Below, in pieces: positions 53,159-62,050 of a stretch of DNA of 64,000 nt. The number at the start of each line of letters is the position of its first letter. The stretch's first letter is position 1. The stretch is taken from assembly GCA_000702245.1 (NCBI GenBank), contig JNKY01000017.1, positions 62,001-126,000 on the forward strand, read 5' to 3'. The stretch comes from Lachnospiraceae bacterium C6A11 (GTDB lineage Bacteria; Bacillota; Clostridia; Lachnospirales; Lachnospiraceae). The translations under genes were made by a program, and so were the position numbers. The notes under the pieces were generated by a model. That model ran no database searches. It saw only the letters and a program-made list of their open reading frames with translations, and was not told the DNA's origin.

Positions 53159-54637
53159 TTACCCAACCATTTCTCCTATATAATAAAAGCCTTTTTCGGT
53201 AGTGAGCTTAACCATGACATATTGTCCGATAAGCTCCTTGCAGCCCTTAAAATGAACTGTTGTATTGTTGTTCATCCTGCCGCTGACCATAGTTTCGTCA
53301 TGGCTGTCGATATCCTCAACAAGAACCTCAACAACCTCGTCCTTGAAGCGGCCGACCTTGGCTCTGGCCTTGGTATTTACAAGTTTAAGGAGCCTGTCGA
53401 AACGCTCCTTAACGACATCAGCCGGAACCTGTTCCATCTTGGCTGCAGGCGTACCTGTTCTGATAGAATACTCAAAGGTAAATACCTGATCGAAGCCAAC
53501 CTTGTCCACAAGATCCATAGTTTCAAGGAAGTCCTCCTCAGTTTCTCCCGGGAAGCCGACCATGATATCGGTTGAGATGGAAACCTCAGGTATTTCCTTT
53601 CTGATCTTATCTATAAGTCCGAGATAATGCTCCTTTGAATAGCGTCTGTTCATCTTGGCAAGAAGGCGTGTTGAGCCGGACTGAACCGGAAGGTGTATCT
53701 GCCTGCAGACCTTAGGATTGTCACGAATGACCTCGATAAGTCTGTCGGATAGATCCTTCGGATGGCTTGTCATGAAACGTACTCTTCTGATTCCGTCGAT
53801 CTTGCATACATCGGCGAGAAGTTCAGGGAAGCTGTAATCAGGATTATTCTTTATGATCTCGCTCTCTTCCATGAAGTTGACGCCGTATGAATTAACATTC
53901 TGTCCCAGCAGCATAACCTCTGATACACCGTCGTCAGCAAGGCGTTTAACTTCGGCGAGTATATCCTCAGGCGTCCTGCTCCTCTCGCGGCCTCTTACAT
54001 AAGGAACGATACAGAAGGTGCAGAAATTATTACAGCCGTACATGATATTCACGCCGGACTTGAACTTGTATTTTCTCTTTTCAGGGAGTGAATTCTCAGG
54101 GTTGCCTACCGGATTCTTGAGAACTTCGATAACCTGCTTCTCTCCGCTGTATTTTCTGCAGAGAAGCTCTGCAAGCATAAATATATTGAAGGTACCAAAT
54201 ACGATGTCGACAAATCTGAACTTCTCCTTGATAGTGTCGATGATCTCAGGCTGCTGCATCATACAGCCGCAGAGACCGATCAGCATCTCGGGATTGGCCT
54301 TCTTCTTTGCCTTAAGCTGGCCGAGATGACCGAACAGCTTCATGTTGGCATTCTCTCTGACCGTACAGGTGTTGTAGATGACAATGTCAGAGCTGTCCTC
54401 ATCACCTGCTGTAAGGCCGGCTTTCTCCAGGATTCCTTCAAGCTTTTCTGAATCATGAGCGTTCATCTGGCAACCGAAGGTAACTACGGAGAAGCTGAGA
54501 GGTCTTCCGAGAGCCTCTTCCTTCACAGTAACAATCTTCTTTAAGGCTTCTATAAAATACATCTGTCTCATAGGTTCATCCGTTGGCGGATAGTCCATAA
54601 GATCAGTCAGATTTGTTGAAATATCGTTTGAGTACAT
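53159..54637 (-). CDS. miaB: tRNA-2-methylthio-N6-dimethylallyladenosine synthase
   Basis: Radical-SAM enzyme that adds the methylthio group at C2 of i6A37 in tRNA. The N-terminal UPF0004 domain has three Cys ligands (FGCQMN, NTCTVRE, LCGCMMQQ). The radical SAM cluster is in CNNFCTFC, and a C-terminal TRAM domain follows. The ATG at 54637 has GGAG 9 bp upstream; in-frame codons before it lack a ribosome site. 492 residues, with about 40 extra N-terminal residues, as often seen in Firmicutes. It acts after MiaA and heads the mismatch-repair operon. Confidence 0.96.
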   Translation of the reverse strand: MYSNDISTNLTDLMDYPPTDEPMRQMYFIEALKKIVTVKEEALGRPLSFSVVTFGCQMNAHDSEKLEGILEKAGLTAGDEDSSDIVIYNTCTVRENANMKLFGHLGQLKAKKKANPEMLIGLCGCMMQQPEIIDTIKEKFRFVDIVFGTFNIFMLAELLCRKYSGEKQVIEVLKNPVGNPENSLPEKRKYKFKSGVNIMYGCNNFCTFCIVPYVRGRERSRTPEDILAEVKRLADDGVSEVMLLGQNVNSYGVNFMEESEIIKNNPDYSFPELLADVCKIDGIRRVRFMTSHPKDLSDRLIEVIRDNPKVCRQIHLPVQSGSTRLLAKMNRRYSKEHYLGLIDKIRKEIPEVSISTDIMVGFPGETEEDFLETMDLVDKVGFDQVFTFEYSIRTGTPAAKMEQVPADVVKERFDRLLKLVNTKARAKVGRFKDEVVEVLVEDIDSHDETMVSGRMNNNTTVHFKGCKELIGQYVMVKLTTEKGFYYIGEMVG

Positions 54638-54663
54638 TTTTTTACACTCCAATAGTAAAATAG

Positions 54664-54692
54664 AACATATTTTCGATTTTTGTGATTGACAA
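54664..54692 (-). promoter_or_regulatory. Promoter of miaB-mutS-mutL with an overlapping LexA-like box
   Basis: On the minus strand TTGTCA (54687-54692) and TATGTT (54664-54669) are 17 bp apart. The -10 box lies within GAACATATTTTC (54663-54674), which differs at one position from the Gram-positive LexA core GAAC-N4-GTTC. If LexA binds there, the mismatch-repair genes would be at least partly damage-responsive. Confidence 0.5.
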
Positions 54693-54742
54693 TCGAACAA
54701 ACGTGCTGTATCATCATCTCATAGCAACCAAACAATTGTTCG
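54686..54742 (+). promoter_or_regulatory. Promoter of the YneA-like gene with two LexA-like boxes
   Basis: TTGACA (54686-54691) and TATCAT (54709-54714) are 17 bp apart. GAACAAACGTGC (54695-54706) fills the spacer, and AAACAATTGTTC (54730-54741) lies downstream in the leader; each differs at one core position from GAAC-N4-GTTC. This is the layout of an SOS promoter. Confidence 0.6.
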
Positions 54743-54767
54743 ATGTGTTCGATAAGGAGAAAATGAT

Positions 54768-55061
54768 ATGAATAAAAAAACTATATTCCTGGCAGCAATT
54801 ATTACGATCGCGTTTGTTTCAGTAATACTTTTCAGCAAGGCTTCTTCAGACAAGAAGGCAAGCGCATCAACCACAAAGCATAAATATTATACAAGCATCA
54901 GTATCGAGGATGGTGATTCTCTCTGGACCATCGCTGAGAAGTATGCGGCACCTGAATCAGGTACCTACAATGATTTCATTGATGAGGTTAAACAGATCAA
55001 TGACCTTCACGGCGATCAGATCGAATACGGCTGTTCGATCGTGATACCACAGTATAAATGA
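54768..55061 (+). CDS. YneA-like LysM protein, probable SOS division inhibitor
   Basis: 97-residue membrane-anchored protein: one N-terminal helix (about residues 5-23) and an extracytoplasmic LysM-like domain (about 42-96, with DGDSLWTIAEKYA and the closing YGCSIVIPQYK). Size and layout match B. subtilis YneA, which blocks cell division during the SOS response; sequence identity cannot be judged by eye. AAGGAGA lies 7 bp before the ATG. The promoter carries LexA-like boxes and the gene is divergent from miaB-mutS-mutL, which supports the SOS role. A small spore-coat or wall LysM protein is the alternative. Confidence 0.72.
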   Translation: MNKKTIFLAAIITIAFVSVILFSKASSDKKASASTTKHKYYTSISIEDGDSLWTIAEKYAAPESGTYNDFIDEVKQINDLHGDQIEYGCSIVIPQYK

Positions 55062-55121
55062 TTATTAGTATTTTTTGATAAAGTATTTTTCTGATTACGG
55101 ATGTTCGGGGTTCGACCTTGA

Positions 55122-57074
55122 TTATAATCTCACTCTGTCGAGCTCCTTCATCCAGATCTCACAGCTTGCATCGCTTGGCATCCTGAGATCTCCTCTTGGA
55201 GAAAGTGCAACGCTTCCTACCTTTACGCCATCAGGCATGCAGCTTCTCTTGAACTGCTGATTGAAGAATCTCTTATAGAATACCCTGAGCCAGCTGAGGA
55301 TCTCTTCCTTTGGATAATCTCCCTCAAAAGCCCTTCCTGCAAGATAAAATACCTTTGCCGGAGAATAGCCATACCTCATGACATAATACAGGAAGAAATC
55401 ATGAAGCTCATAAGGACCCACCTTATCTTCTGTCTTCTGCGTGATGTTACCGTTCTCATCAGGCGGAAGAAGCTCAGGACTTATAGGAGTATCGATGATA
55501 TCCTTAAGTGTCTCTGTACATTCAGGGAAGACACCGTTTTCAGCAACGCTGTCGATCATCCACTTAACAAGTGTCTTAGGGATGGAACCGTTTACGTTGT
55601 ACATCGACATCTGGTCACCGTTATAGGTGCACCAGCCAAGAGCAAGCTCTGAAAGGTCTCCCGTTCCTACTACAAGACCATTGATCATATTTGCATAGTC
55701 CATAAGGATCTGTGTTCTCTCGCGAGCCTGTGTATTCTCGTAGGTAATATCCTTGGTCTCAAGATCATGCCCAAGATCCCTAAGATGTAATTCGCAGGCT
55801 TCCTTTATATTGATAACCACGGGTTCTGATCCAAGACCTTTTATAAGCTTAAGTGAGTTGTTGTAGGTTCTGTCGGTTGTACCGAAAGCCGGCATAGTTA
55901 TCGCAACAAGGTCTGAAGCAGGTCTTCCAAGCTTGTTAAGAGCCTTTGCTGCAACAAGAAGCGCAAGGGTTGAATCCATACCACCGGAAACACCAACAAC
56001 CGGCTTGCAGCCTGTAAGCTTAAGTCTTCTTGCAAGTCCGCCAACCTGCATATCAAATATTTCCTCGCATCTCTTAAGTCTCTTGGTCTTTGCAGAAGGG
56101 ATGAAAGGATGCTTATTGATTATATAATACTTACCGTCACACTCGGCAACCTTGCGGCTGTTCTTGCGTGCCAGGTCTACTACTGTCATTCTGTTTACAT
56201 AGCCCTTGCAGAGTGATGCTGAATCTGTAAAGGATTTATTTCTTGTACGGTCGCTTCTGATCTTGCCGAGATCGATATCAGCCATCATAAGATAGTCATT
56301 TGCGATAAAATCGGCATTCTCATTAATCATAGTGCCGTTTTCTGCAAGCATGCTGTGACCAGAGAATATAAGATCCTGAGTAGATTCGGATGAACCTGCA
56401 GAAACATAGAGATAGTCACATACATTCTTTGCAGAGGTTTCTATGATGAGATTTCTTCTGTGATCTCTCTTGGCAATTATCTCGTTACTTGCAGAAATGT
56501 TAATGATAAGCTCAGCACCGCCAAGGCAGTACAGAGTTCCCGGACTTATCGGAGCCCAGAGGTCTTCACAGATCTCTACGGCGAATTTCATTCCGTTAAG
56601 GTCGTAGATGATATTGTTTCCGACAGGAACATTTTCACCGTTATAATTAACTATTGCTGATTTATCAGGAAGGTCTGCAGCCGAGTCAAACCATCTCTTC
56701 TCATAAAACTCTGCATAATTTGGCAGATAGGTCTTAAGTGTTATACCACAGAGGCAGCCGCCGAATATAACATAAGCTGCGTTATAAAGTCTGCTGTCAA
56801 GTCTGAAAGGTCCACCTACAACTATTACCTGTCTTACTCTTTCGGAATAAGCAACAAGGTTTTTAACAGCTTCTTCGGTTTTCTTGATCAGGCTGTTCTG
56901 GAAGAAAAGATCCTGGCAGGAATAACCTGTAATTGCAAGCTCAGGAAAAGCGATTATCTGAGACTCATACCTCTCAGCCTTCTCGATCTTCTCGATGATC
57001 TTTTCGTAATTATAATTTACATTTCCGACACTGACGTCAGGTACCGCAGTACTGACCCTGTAAAAATCATGCAT
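55122..57074 (-). CDS. nadE: Glutamine-dependent NAD+ synthetase
   Basis: Makes NAD+ from deamido-NAD+, ATP and glutamine. The N-terminal nitrilase-type glutaminase domain (about residues 1-280) has the Glu-Lys-Cys triad in FPELAITGYSC, LKTYLPNY and CEDLW. The C-terminal synthetase domain has the pyrophosphatase loop GVSGGMDSTLAL (about residues 364-375) and GTGDLSELALGW. 650 residues is normal for the two-domain form. AAAGGGG precedes the ATG. recU ends 4 bp upstream, so they are probably co-transcribed. Confidence 0.96.
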   Translation of the reverse strand: MHDFYRVSTAVPDVSVGNVNYNYEKIIEKIEKAERYESQIIAFPELAITGYSCQDLFFQNSLIKKTEEAVKNLVAYSERVRQVIVVGGPFRLDSRLYNAAYVIFGGCLCGITLKTYLPNYAEFYEKRWFDSAADLPDKSAIVNYNGENVPVGNNIIYDLNGMKFAVEICEDLWAPISPGTLYCLGGAELIINISASNEIIAKRDHRRNLIIETSAKNVCDYLYVSAGSSESTQDLIFSGHSMLAENGTMINENADFIANDYLMMADIDLGKIRSDRTRNKSFTDSASLCKGYVNRMTVVDLARKNSRKVAECDGKYYIINKHPFIPSAKTKRLKRCEEIFDMQVGGLARRLKLTGCKPVVGVSGGMDSTLALLVAAKALNKLGRPASDLVAITMPAFGTTDRTYNNSLKLIKGLGSEPVVINIKEACELHLRDLGHDLETKDITYENTQARERTQILMDYANMINGLVVGTGDLSELALGWCTYNGDQMSMYNVNGSIPKTLVKWMIDSVAENGVFPECTETLKDIIDTPISPELLPPDENGNITQKTEDKVGPYELHDFFLYYVMRYGYSPAKVFYLAGRAFEGDYPKEEILSWLRVFYKRFFNQQFKRSCMPDGVKVGSVALSPRGDLRMPSDASCEIWMKELDRVRL

Positions 57075-57078
57075 AGCT

Positions 57079-57612
57079 TTAACCCCTTTCGTTTAAATCT
57101 CTCTCAAGTCCTTTAAGATAATGGACGATCGCTCCGCCCTTTCTCTTCAGGAAATAATCGTCATTAAGTTCGCTGTATTTAAAATTCTTTGCATGTCCGT
57201 CATTGACTCTTTCAACATATACTGAAAGCTCTCTGAAAGGCATGTAATAAAAATCATTTCTAACCGTAAAGTGAATGATAAGGAAGGATACGCCACCCTG
57301 TTCTTCGAATTCCTTCATAAACTCGTATTGGTGCTCGTGAATATTCTGAAGAGGAAAGGTATCTGTCTTACATTCCTTGGCATCAAAACATACCGGCACC
57401 TCCTGAACAACCCCGATATAGTCGACGGTTGAATCCTTCTCAAAATAAGCCTTTGTGATCCTTCTGGTATCATGGTCTATCTCCACAGGCGTTATCGGAG
57501 TCGGAATCTTCTGAACAAGTGCCAGCTTTTTCTTTCTGTAAAATTCATTTGTTGAATTTATAAACTCTTCAAGAGTTGAGCCTCTGAGGCCTCTCGAATT
57601 CCACGTTGCCAT
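57079..57612 (-). CDS. recU: Holliday junction resolvase RecU
   Basis: Nuclease that cuts four-way DNA junctions during recombination and chromosome segregation in Gram-positives. The catalytic residues lie in VDYIGVVQ and CFDAKECKT (Asp, Asp, Glu-x-Lys pattern). The N-terminal WNSRGLRGSTLEE and the central HEHQYEFMKEFEEQGG are family hallmarks. 177 residues is close to the norm of about 170-200. AGGATAGAT precedes the ATG. It heads a recU-nadE pair; recU is more often paired with a PBP1 gene, which is not seen here. Confidence 0.93.
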   Translation of the reverse strand: MATWNSRGLRGSTLEEFINSTNEFYRKKKLALVQKIPTPITPVEIDHDTRRITKAYFEKDSTVDYIGVVQEVPVCFDAKECKTDTFPLQNIHEHQYEFMKEFEEQGGVSFLIIHFTVRNDFYYMPFRELSVYVERVNDGHAKNFKYSELNDDYFLKRKGGAIVHYLKGLERDLNERG

Positions 57613-57732
57613 ATATCTATCCTGTATGCGTAGATTGTTCTACATATTATTATGCTTAAATAAAGCAATCAATATTTCAGCTGATCAGTGTATTACAAAA
57701 GCTGTTATCAAACATTTAGCTGATCAATGATA

Positions 57733-58872
57733 TTATATATTATTTACTAAATATGTGATGTTTAGTTTATTCATTACGCTTTGGAAGTATTCAGGAACAT
57801 CAATTATGAATTCACGTCCGGAGTACTCCTTGCAATCATCATTAAATACTACCCTGTATGCGTGCAGAAGCTGCGATTTTAACCTTAGTGAGTTTCTTTC
57901 TTGCTTTTGTATTATTTCACGATTATTATGGCTGTTATTTCTCGGCCCATTTAGAGCTGAATTATCATATTTATGAAGAATGTTCGACCTGTTACCAGTA
58001 AATACACTGTCATACTTCCTGTCACCAACTATAGGATGACCAAGACTTGCAAGCTGGGCTCTGATCTGATGAGTCTTTCCGGTGATAAGCTTCACTTCAA
58101 GAAGTGTATAGCTGTTATCAGGGGAATATGAAACCGGTCTGAATTCGGTAGATATTCTGCTGTATCCTTCCGGCGAACCCTTCTTCTTATACTCAGCCTC
58201 AGTTAAAATATCAACCTTATTATCCTTTTCATCCTTTGACAGATATGAATTAATCTTCTTTTCTACCTTAAAGTAACCGGTGCATATGGTCAGGTAGTAT
58301 TTATCTATCTTGCGATCTCTTACAGCTTCAGTCAGAAATTGAAGTCCTTTTATGGAAATACCGGCAAGTATGATACCGGTTGTATTTCTGTCAAGCCTGT
58401 TACATACAGAAGGTTTAAAGGTACCGGCATTTTGTATTCCCTTTTCTTCGAGGTAATTAAGCATCATCTCGTTTATTGAGACATCATCCGGTTTTGCCTT
58501 CTGTGAAAGAACACCATAGGGCTTATTTATGAGCAAAATATTATTATCAATATATACTATATGATTTTCTGCTAAAACAGCTGATTTATTATTTCTTCCG
58601 GATATGCTGCCATTATTTTGAGGTTCGGATAATATGCCATCAGTTATCGCATTACCAGAAAACTTAGAAAAGGTTTCATCGGAAAGAAAGAACTTTACCG
58701 AATCACCGGATCTAAGGGTCTCTTCTCCGGAAGCTTTCTTATCATTGAGAGTGATATTTTTCTTGCGTAGCATTTTATATACAAAGGATGACGGAGCGTC
58801 CTTTAGTATTCGGAAACAAAGCTTTCTGAGCTTCTGTCCCTCATCCAGATCATTTATCAATATCTCACGCAA
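57733..58872 (-). CDS. RluA-family pseudouridine synthase (second copy)
   Basis: RNA pseudouridine synthase of the RluC/RluD group. A 90-residue N-terminal S4-like part is followed by the catalytic domain, with the active Asp in CNRLDRNTTGIIL, then GKTHQIRAQLASLGHPIVGD. A polar, Asn-rich insert (about nt 57890-57990) lies near the C-terminus, bringing the length to 379, longer than usual. The start is a TTG at 58872, supported by GAGAGG 8 bp upstream. Target unknown; the copy at 31597 is the likelier RluD. Confidence 0.88.
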   Translation of the reverse strand: MREILINDLDEGQKLRKLCFRILKDAPSSFVYKMLRKKNITLNDKKASGEETLRSGDSVKFFLSDETFSKFSGNAITDGILSEPQNNGSISGRNNKSAVLAENHIVYIDNNILLINKPYGVLSQKAKPDDVSINEMMLNYLEEKGIQNAGTFKPSVCNRLDRNTTGIILAGISIKGLQFLTEAVRDRKIDKYYLTICTGYFKVEKKINSYLSKDEKDNKVDILTEAEYKKKGSPEGYSRISTEFRPVSYSPDNSYTLLEVKLITGKTHQIRAQLASLGHPIVGDRKYDSVFTGNRSNILHKYDNSALNGPRNNSHNNREIIQKQERNSLRLKSQLLHAYRVVFNDDCKEYSGREFIIDVPEYFQSVMNKLNITYLVNNI

Positions 58873-58954
58873 AATAATTACCTCTCAAAAACTTATGAAA
58901 AACACACATAGAATATCACTATCCAATCAATTAAGTGAATAGAATAATCATACA

Positions 58955-59623
58955 CTACAGTCCCAGCTCAAGAAGTCTGTTTTTAAGTATCTTCTCATTA
59001 CTCTTCTTCGAATCAGACTTTTCATCATTTCCGGAAGAAACCTTAAACAGCTCCTTCTCCATATCCTGCAACGTACTGCATACAACAGTTCGGGCTTTGA
59101 TCTTACTGTTATCATTTATCATGGCGAGAGTTTTCTCAAAGCTCTTAAGATGCTCGATATGATGAATATCCTTACTTGAAGCAGCATTCTTCTCTAACTC
59201 ATAATGATCTACCGAGTCACCCTTCATAGCCTGGGCAAGACCGATAACATTATTGCCATAGATTGCAACACACGGATAAAAATATATTTTCTCCGTATCA
59301 GAGATTGAAACATCGTAGCTCATCAGAACCTGTGCATTCTCACCTATCTTAACTGCCTTTTCATATTCAGCCTCTGTAAGCGGTTTAAACTTAACAACCA
59401 TGATATAACCTATAAGATTCTTAGCAAAAGGAAGCGACATTACGCAGGCCATGATCGTGAAAAGTGTTGCTCTGGTCTGAAACATTATAAGCCCGATAAG
59501 CACATCCACAAGTATGCAGCAAAAGCAGATAAATGTGATCATTATCTTTCTGTTCTTATATCTTTTTGCATAGCCGTACTCGCCCTTCTGTGGCTTTTTC
59601 TTTTTTTCTTTTGATGCTGCCAT
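58955..59623 (-). CDS. Membrane protein of unknown function
   Basis: Not recognised. 222 residues: a Lys-rich N-terminus with GEYGYAKRYKNRK, two adjacent membrane helices (about residues 28-48 and 53-76), then a soluble domain of about 145 residues with IYFYPCVAIYGNNVIGLAQA and a charged C-terminal tail. The topology suggests both ends are cytoplasmic. AGGAT lies before the ATG. The 16-bp tandem repeat lies about 45 bp upstream of the start, where a promoter would be expected. Confidence 0.75.
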   Translation of the reverse strand: MAASKEKKKKPQKGEYGYAKRYKNRKIMITFICFCCILVDVLIGLIMFQTRATLFTIMACVMSLPFAKNLIGYIMVVKFKPLTEAEYEKAVKIGENAQVLMSYDVSISDTEKIYFYPCVAIYGNNVIGLAQAMKGDSVDHYELEKNAASSKDIHHIEHLKSFEKTLAMINDNSKIKARTVVCSTLQDMEKELFKVSSGNDEKSDSKKSNEKILKNRLLELGL

Positions 59624-59667
59624 AGTTATATCCTATCATTATTTTTATAGAAATTATTCAATCGAAT

Positions 59668-59763
59668 TAATGTTGATCCGGTTTAATGTTGATCCGGTTT
59701 AATGTTGATCCGGTTTAATGTTGATCCGGTTTAATGTTGATCCGGTTTAATATCACTCCGGGT
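59668..59763. repeat. 16-bp perfect tandem repeat, five copies plus one degenerate
   Basis: The unit TAATGTTGATCCGGTT occurs five times without a mismatch (59668-59747), followed by a degenerate sixth copy (59748-59763, 11 of 16 bases). It lies in the 158-bp gap between the rsmF-like gene and the membrane protein gene, both leftward. There are no spacers, so it is not CRISPR. It could be a slippage-prone spacer in a promoter or a set of protein-binding sites. Confidence 0.95.
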
Positions 59764-59781
59764 GATTGATGTATATTCGGA

Positions 59782-61173
59782 TTACATCATCCTCCATCCC
59801 GGAAGATATTTATTCTTAATAACGCCCTGTGAAAGCTTACCAAAACCAAGTGAATAGCCGCCAACACAGATGAGTATATATCCGTTTGACTTACCTGCAG
59901 CTTCTTCATCACTGATATCTATGGTTTCGCCGCGCAGGTATTTGCTGACTCTTACATCATCGACCGAAAGATCAAGACAGTTCTTAAAGCTGCCAGGACC
60001 AAGTGTCATGGCAAGAGCCTGACTTGGTTCGAAACGCTTTTTCTTCTGCTCTCCAAAGAGAAGTCCGCGTCTTAAGATTCTTAGACCTGATGCTTCAGGA
60101 CAACCCTCAGGTACGTAGAAAAGCCTTTCTCCGAGCAGTTCAAAACGGCCCGGGTCGTATTTTTTATGAATTAAACTAAGGAAATCCGTGATCTCCTCAG
60201 TAAGCTTGACCTTTTTAGGGAAGAAGCTCGGTACTCCTGAAGCTTTGTCCGCCTCGGCTTCGCTCTTAATAAGCGAAACAAAATGACCTTCTCCTTCTAT
60301 CCTGTGAGGAAAGAGATGCTTAGTCTTCTCGACATCTTTTACACTGGTTTCGCCCCAGCTGTTATTGCCGGGAACAAAGCCTTCGTAGGAAGGAAAATCA
60401 GCTAGTCTAAGACTATCATCAAGTGACAGGAGGTATTCAACACTCTGCTCATCCTCGTATGCATTGAAGGTACAGGTCGAATAAAGTATCATACCGCCCG
60501 GCTTCAGAGCTTTGACAATCTCCTTAAGTATACTTCTCTGAATATCGGAGAACTCCTTAACTCTGTCATCACTCCATGCGCTTATCATCGATGAGGACTT
60601 TCTGAACATGCCCTCACCTGAACAAGGAGCATCAATAAGTATCTTATCGAAATATCCCGGGAAAGCACTGCTGATCCTATCCGGACTTTCGCAGGTTATA
60701 AGTATATTTTCGGCACCGAAGACCTCAAGGTTCTTAAGCAGGGCCTTCGCTCTTGATGCACTTATATCATTTGAAACCAGATAACCGGTTTTGCCAATAT
60801 GCTGCATAAGCTCGGTTGACTTACCACCGGGAGCTGCGCAGATATCAAGAACCTTGTCACCCTCTTCTACAGGAAGAACTGAAGCAGGAAGCATGGCACT
60901 TGGCTCCTGCAGGTAATACAATCCGGCGTAATAAAACTGATGCTTCGAAGCAGCAAACTTCTCTTCATCGTAATAAAAGCCATTCTTACACCATGGAACA
61001 GGAGTAAGCTCTGCAGGACAGATTGAGATAAAATCCTCAACGCTTATCTTGGATGTATTTACCCTGAGAGCGTGTCTTAAGCCCTTCTGCAGAGCAGCCT
61101 TATATAACTCGTATTCTTCTTCTCCAAGCATGGAGATCATTCTATCGGCAAAAGCCTGTGGTAACTCGGCCAC
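59782..61173 (-). CDS. RsmF/RsmB-type rRNA cytosine-C5 methyltransferase
   Basis: SAM-dependent m5C methyltransferase of the NOL1/NOP2/Sun family. The SAM motif is VLDICAAPGGKSTELMQ (about residues 108-124). The two catalytic Cys motifs are DAPCSGEGMF and YSTCTFNAYEDE. The C-terminal third (about residues 310-463) resembles the RsmF accessory domains, which would make 16S rRNA the target. The start is GTG at 61173, with AGAGG upstream and only 2 bp after the TPR gene's stop, so the two are coupled. Confidence 0.9.
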   Translation of the reverse strand: MAELPQAFADRMISMLGEEEYELYKAALQKGLRHALRVNTSKISVEDFISICPAELTPVPWCKNGFYYDEEKFAASKHQFYYAGLYYLQEPSAMLPASVLPVEEGDKVLDICAAPGGKSTELMQHIGKTGYLVSNDISASRAKALLKNLEVFGAENILITCESPDRISSAFPGYFDKILIDAPCSGEGMFRKSSSMISAWSDDRVKEFSDIQRSILKEIVKALKPGGMILYSTCTFNAYEDEQSVEYLLSLDDSLRLADFPSYEGFVPGNNSWGETSVKDVEKTKHLFPHRIEGEGHFVSLIKSEAEADKASGVPSFFPKKVKLTEEITDFLSLIHKKYDPGRFELLGERLFYVPEGCPEASGLRILRRGLLFGEQKKKRFEPSQALAMTLGPGSFKNCLDLSVDDVRVSKYLRGETIDISDEEAAGKSNGYILICVGGYSLGFGKLSQGVIKNKYLPGWRMM

Positions 61174-61175
61174 TA

Positions 61176-62030
61176 CTATTTTTCCTCTTCTTCCTCTTCT
61201 TCGATAACATGAACAGGATTCGGATTGATATTAACTCTTGTGTAGAGATAATCATATTCCGCCCTGAATTCTTCGTTAGATTCATCTGATTTATAGAGCT
61301 CGTTCATAAGCTCGAAGGCATTCTTATAATCAAGAATCTTCTCGTAATAAACAACCTGATTATATAAAAGCTTGTCTGTAAACATATCATCGTCACAGTT
61401 AAGACCGTCATTAATATATGCAATAGCTGTATCAAGGTCATCGACTCTCAGATAATACGAGGACAGCTGATATGCGATATATGTACTCATGCCAAGGTGA
61501 GTAATGGCTTCTTCGTAAGCCTTGATCATCTCTTCGTTATCACCTGTAGCGTAGTAGCATGAAGCCAGATAGATAAGCGCACTGTAATTGCCGCCGTCTA
61601 CTGCACGCTGAAGATCCGGAATGATGGTTTCAGGCTGATAATCACCATAGCCCTTCATGGACTGAGCTATACCGAGAAAGGTATCGATCTTATTATCATC
61701 AAGAGTACCGTCATTGTCCTTGTGAACTCTGATAAAGGTCTTCTCAGCCTCGTTATATTGATGAAGCTTCAGCTGTGCGGTGCCAAGATACATCCTTGTA
61801 TCAAGGTCCATCTTCTCGGAAAACAGCTGATTCTCGGCAAGTGATTCCTTAAAGAGCTTGATAGCCTCCTCGTAATGGCCGGCCTTGTATTCCTTGATGC
61901 CCTCTTTACGCAGCTTCTCCTTATCCGAAAGAAGGAGCGCAACAAATACAACTGTAAATATAAGTATTGCCAGCGTTGTTAAAACGATTATTAAAGCAAG
62001 TTTTTTCTTACGTTCTTTTCTGTAACTCAT
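61176..62030 (-). CDS. Membrane-anchored TPR protein
   Basis: 284-residue protein with one N-terminal membrane helix (about residues 12-33) and about five tetratricopeptide repeats (about 40-265), for example KEGIKEYKAGHYEEAIKLFK and ALIYLASCYYATGDNEEMIK. It ends in a run of Glu before the final Lys. TPR arrays bind partner proteins; the partner is unknown. It lies between galE (20 bp upstream) and the rRNA methyltransferase (2 bp downstream), which gives no clear functional hint. Confidence 0.82.
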   Translation of the reverse strand: MSYRKERKKKLALIIVLTTLAILIFTVVFVALLLSDKEKLRKEGIKEYKAGHYEEAIKLFKESLAENQLFSEKMDLDTRMYLGTAQLKLHQYNEAEKTFIRVHKDNDGTLDDNKIDTFLGIAQSMKGYGDYQPETIIPDLQRAVDGGNYSALIYLASCYYATGDNEEMIKAYEEAITHLGMSTYIAYQLSSYYLRVDDLDTAIAYINDGLNCDDDMFTDKLLYNQVVYYEKILDYKNAFELMNELYKSDESNEEFRAEYDYLYTRVNINPNPVHVIEEEEEEEK

Positions 62031-62050
62031 GACTACCCGATCAACCCAAA

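Noticed and set aside
57670-57735. Two copies of an AGCTGATCA-containing motif upstream of recU
   Set aside because: Short, imperfect and in AT-rich DNA; not convincing as an operator.
59668-59763. CRISPR array
   Set aside because: The repeats are directly adjacent with no spacers, and no cas gene is present.
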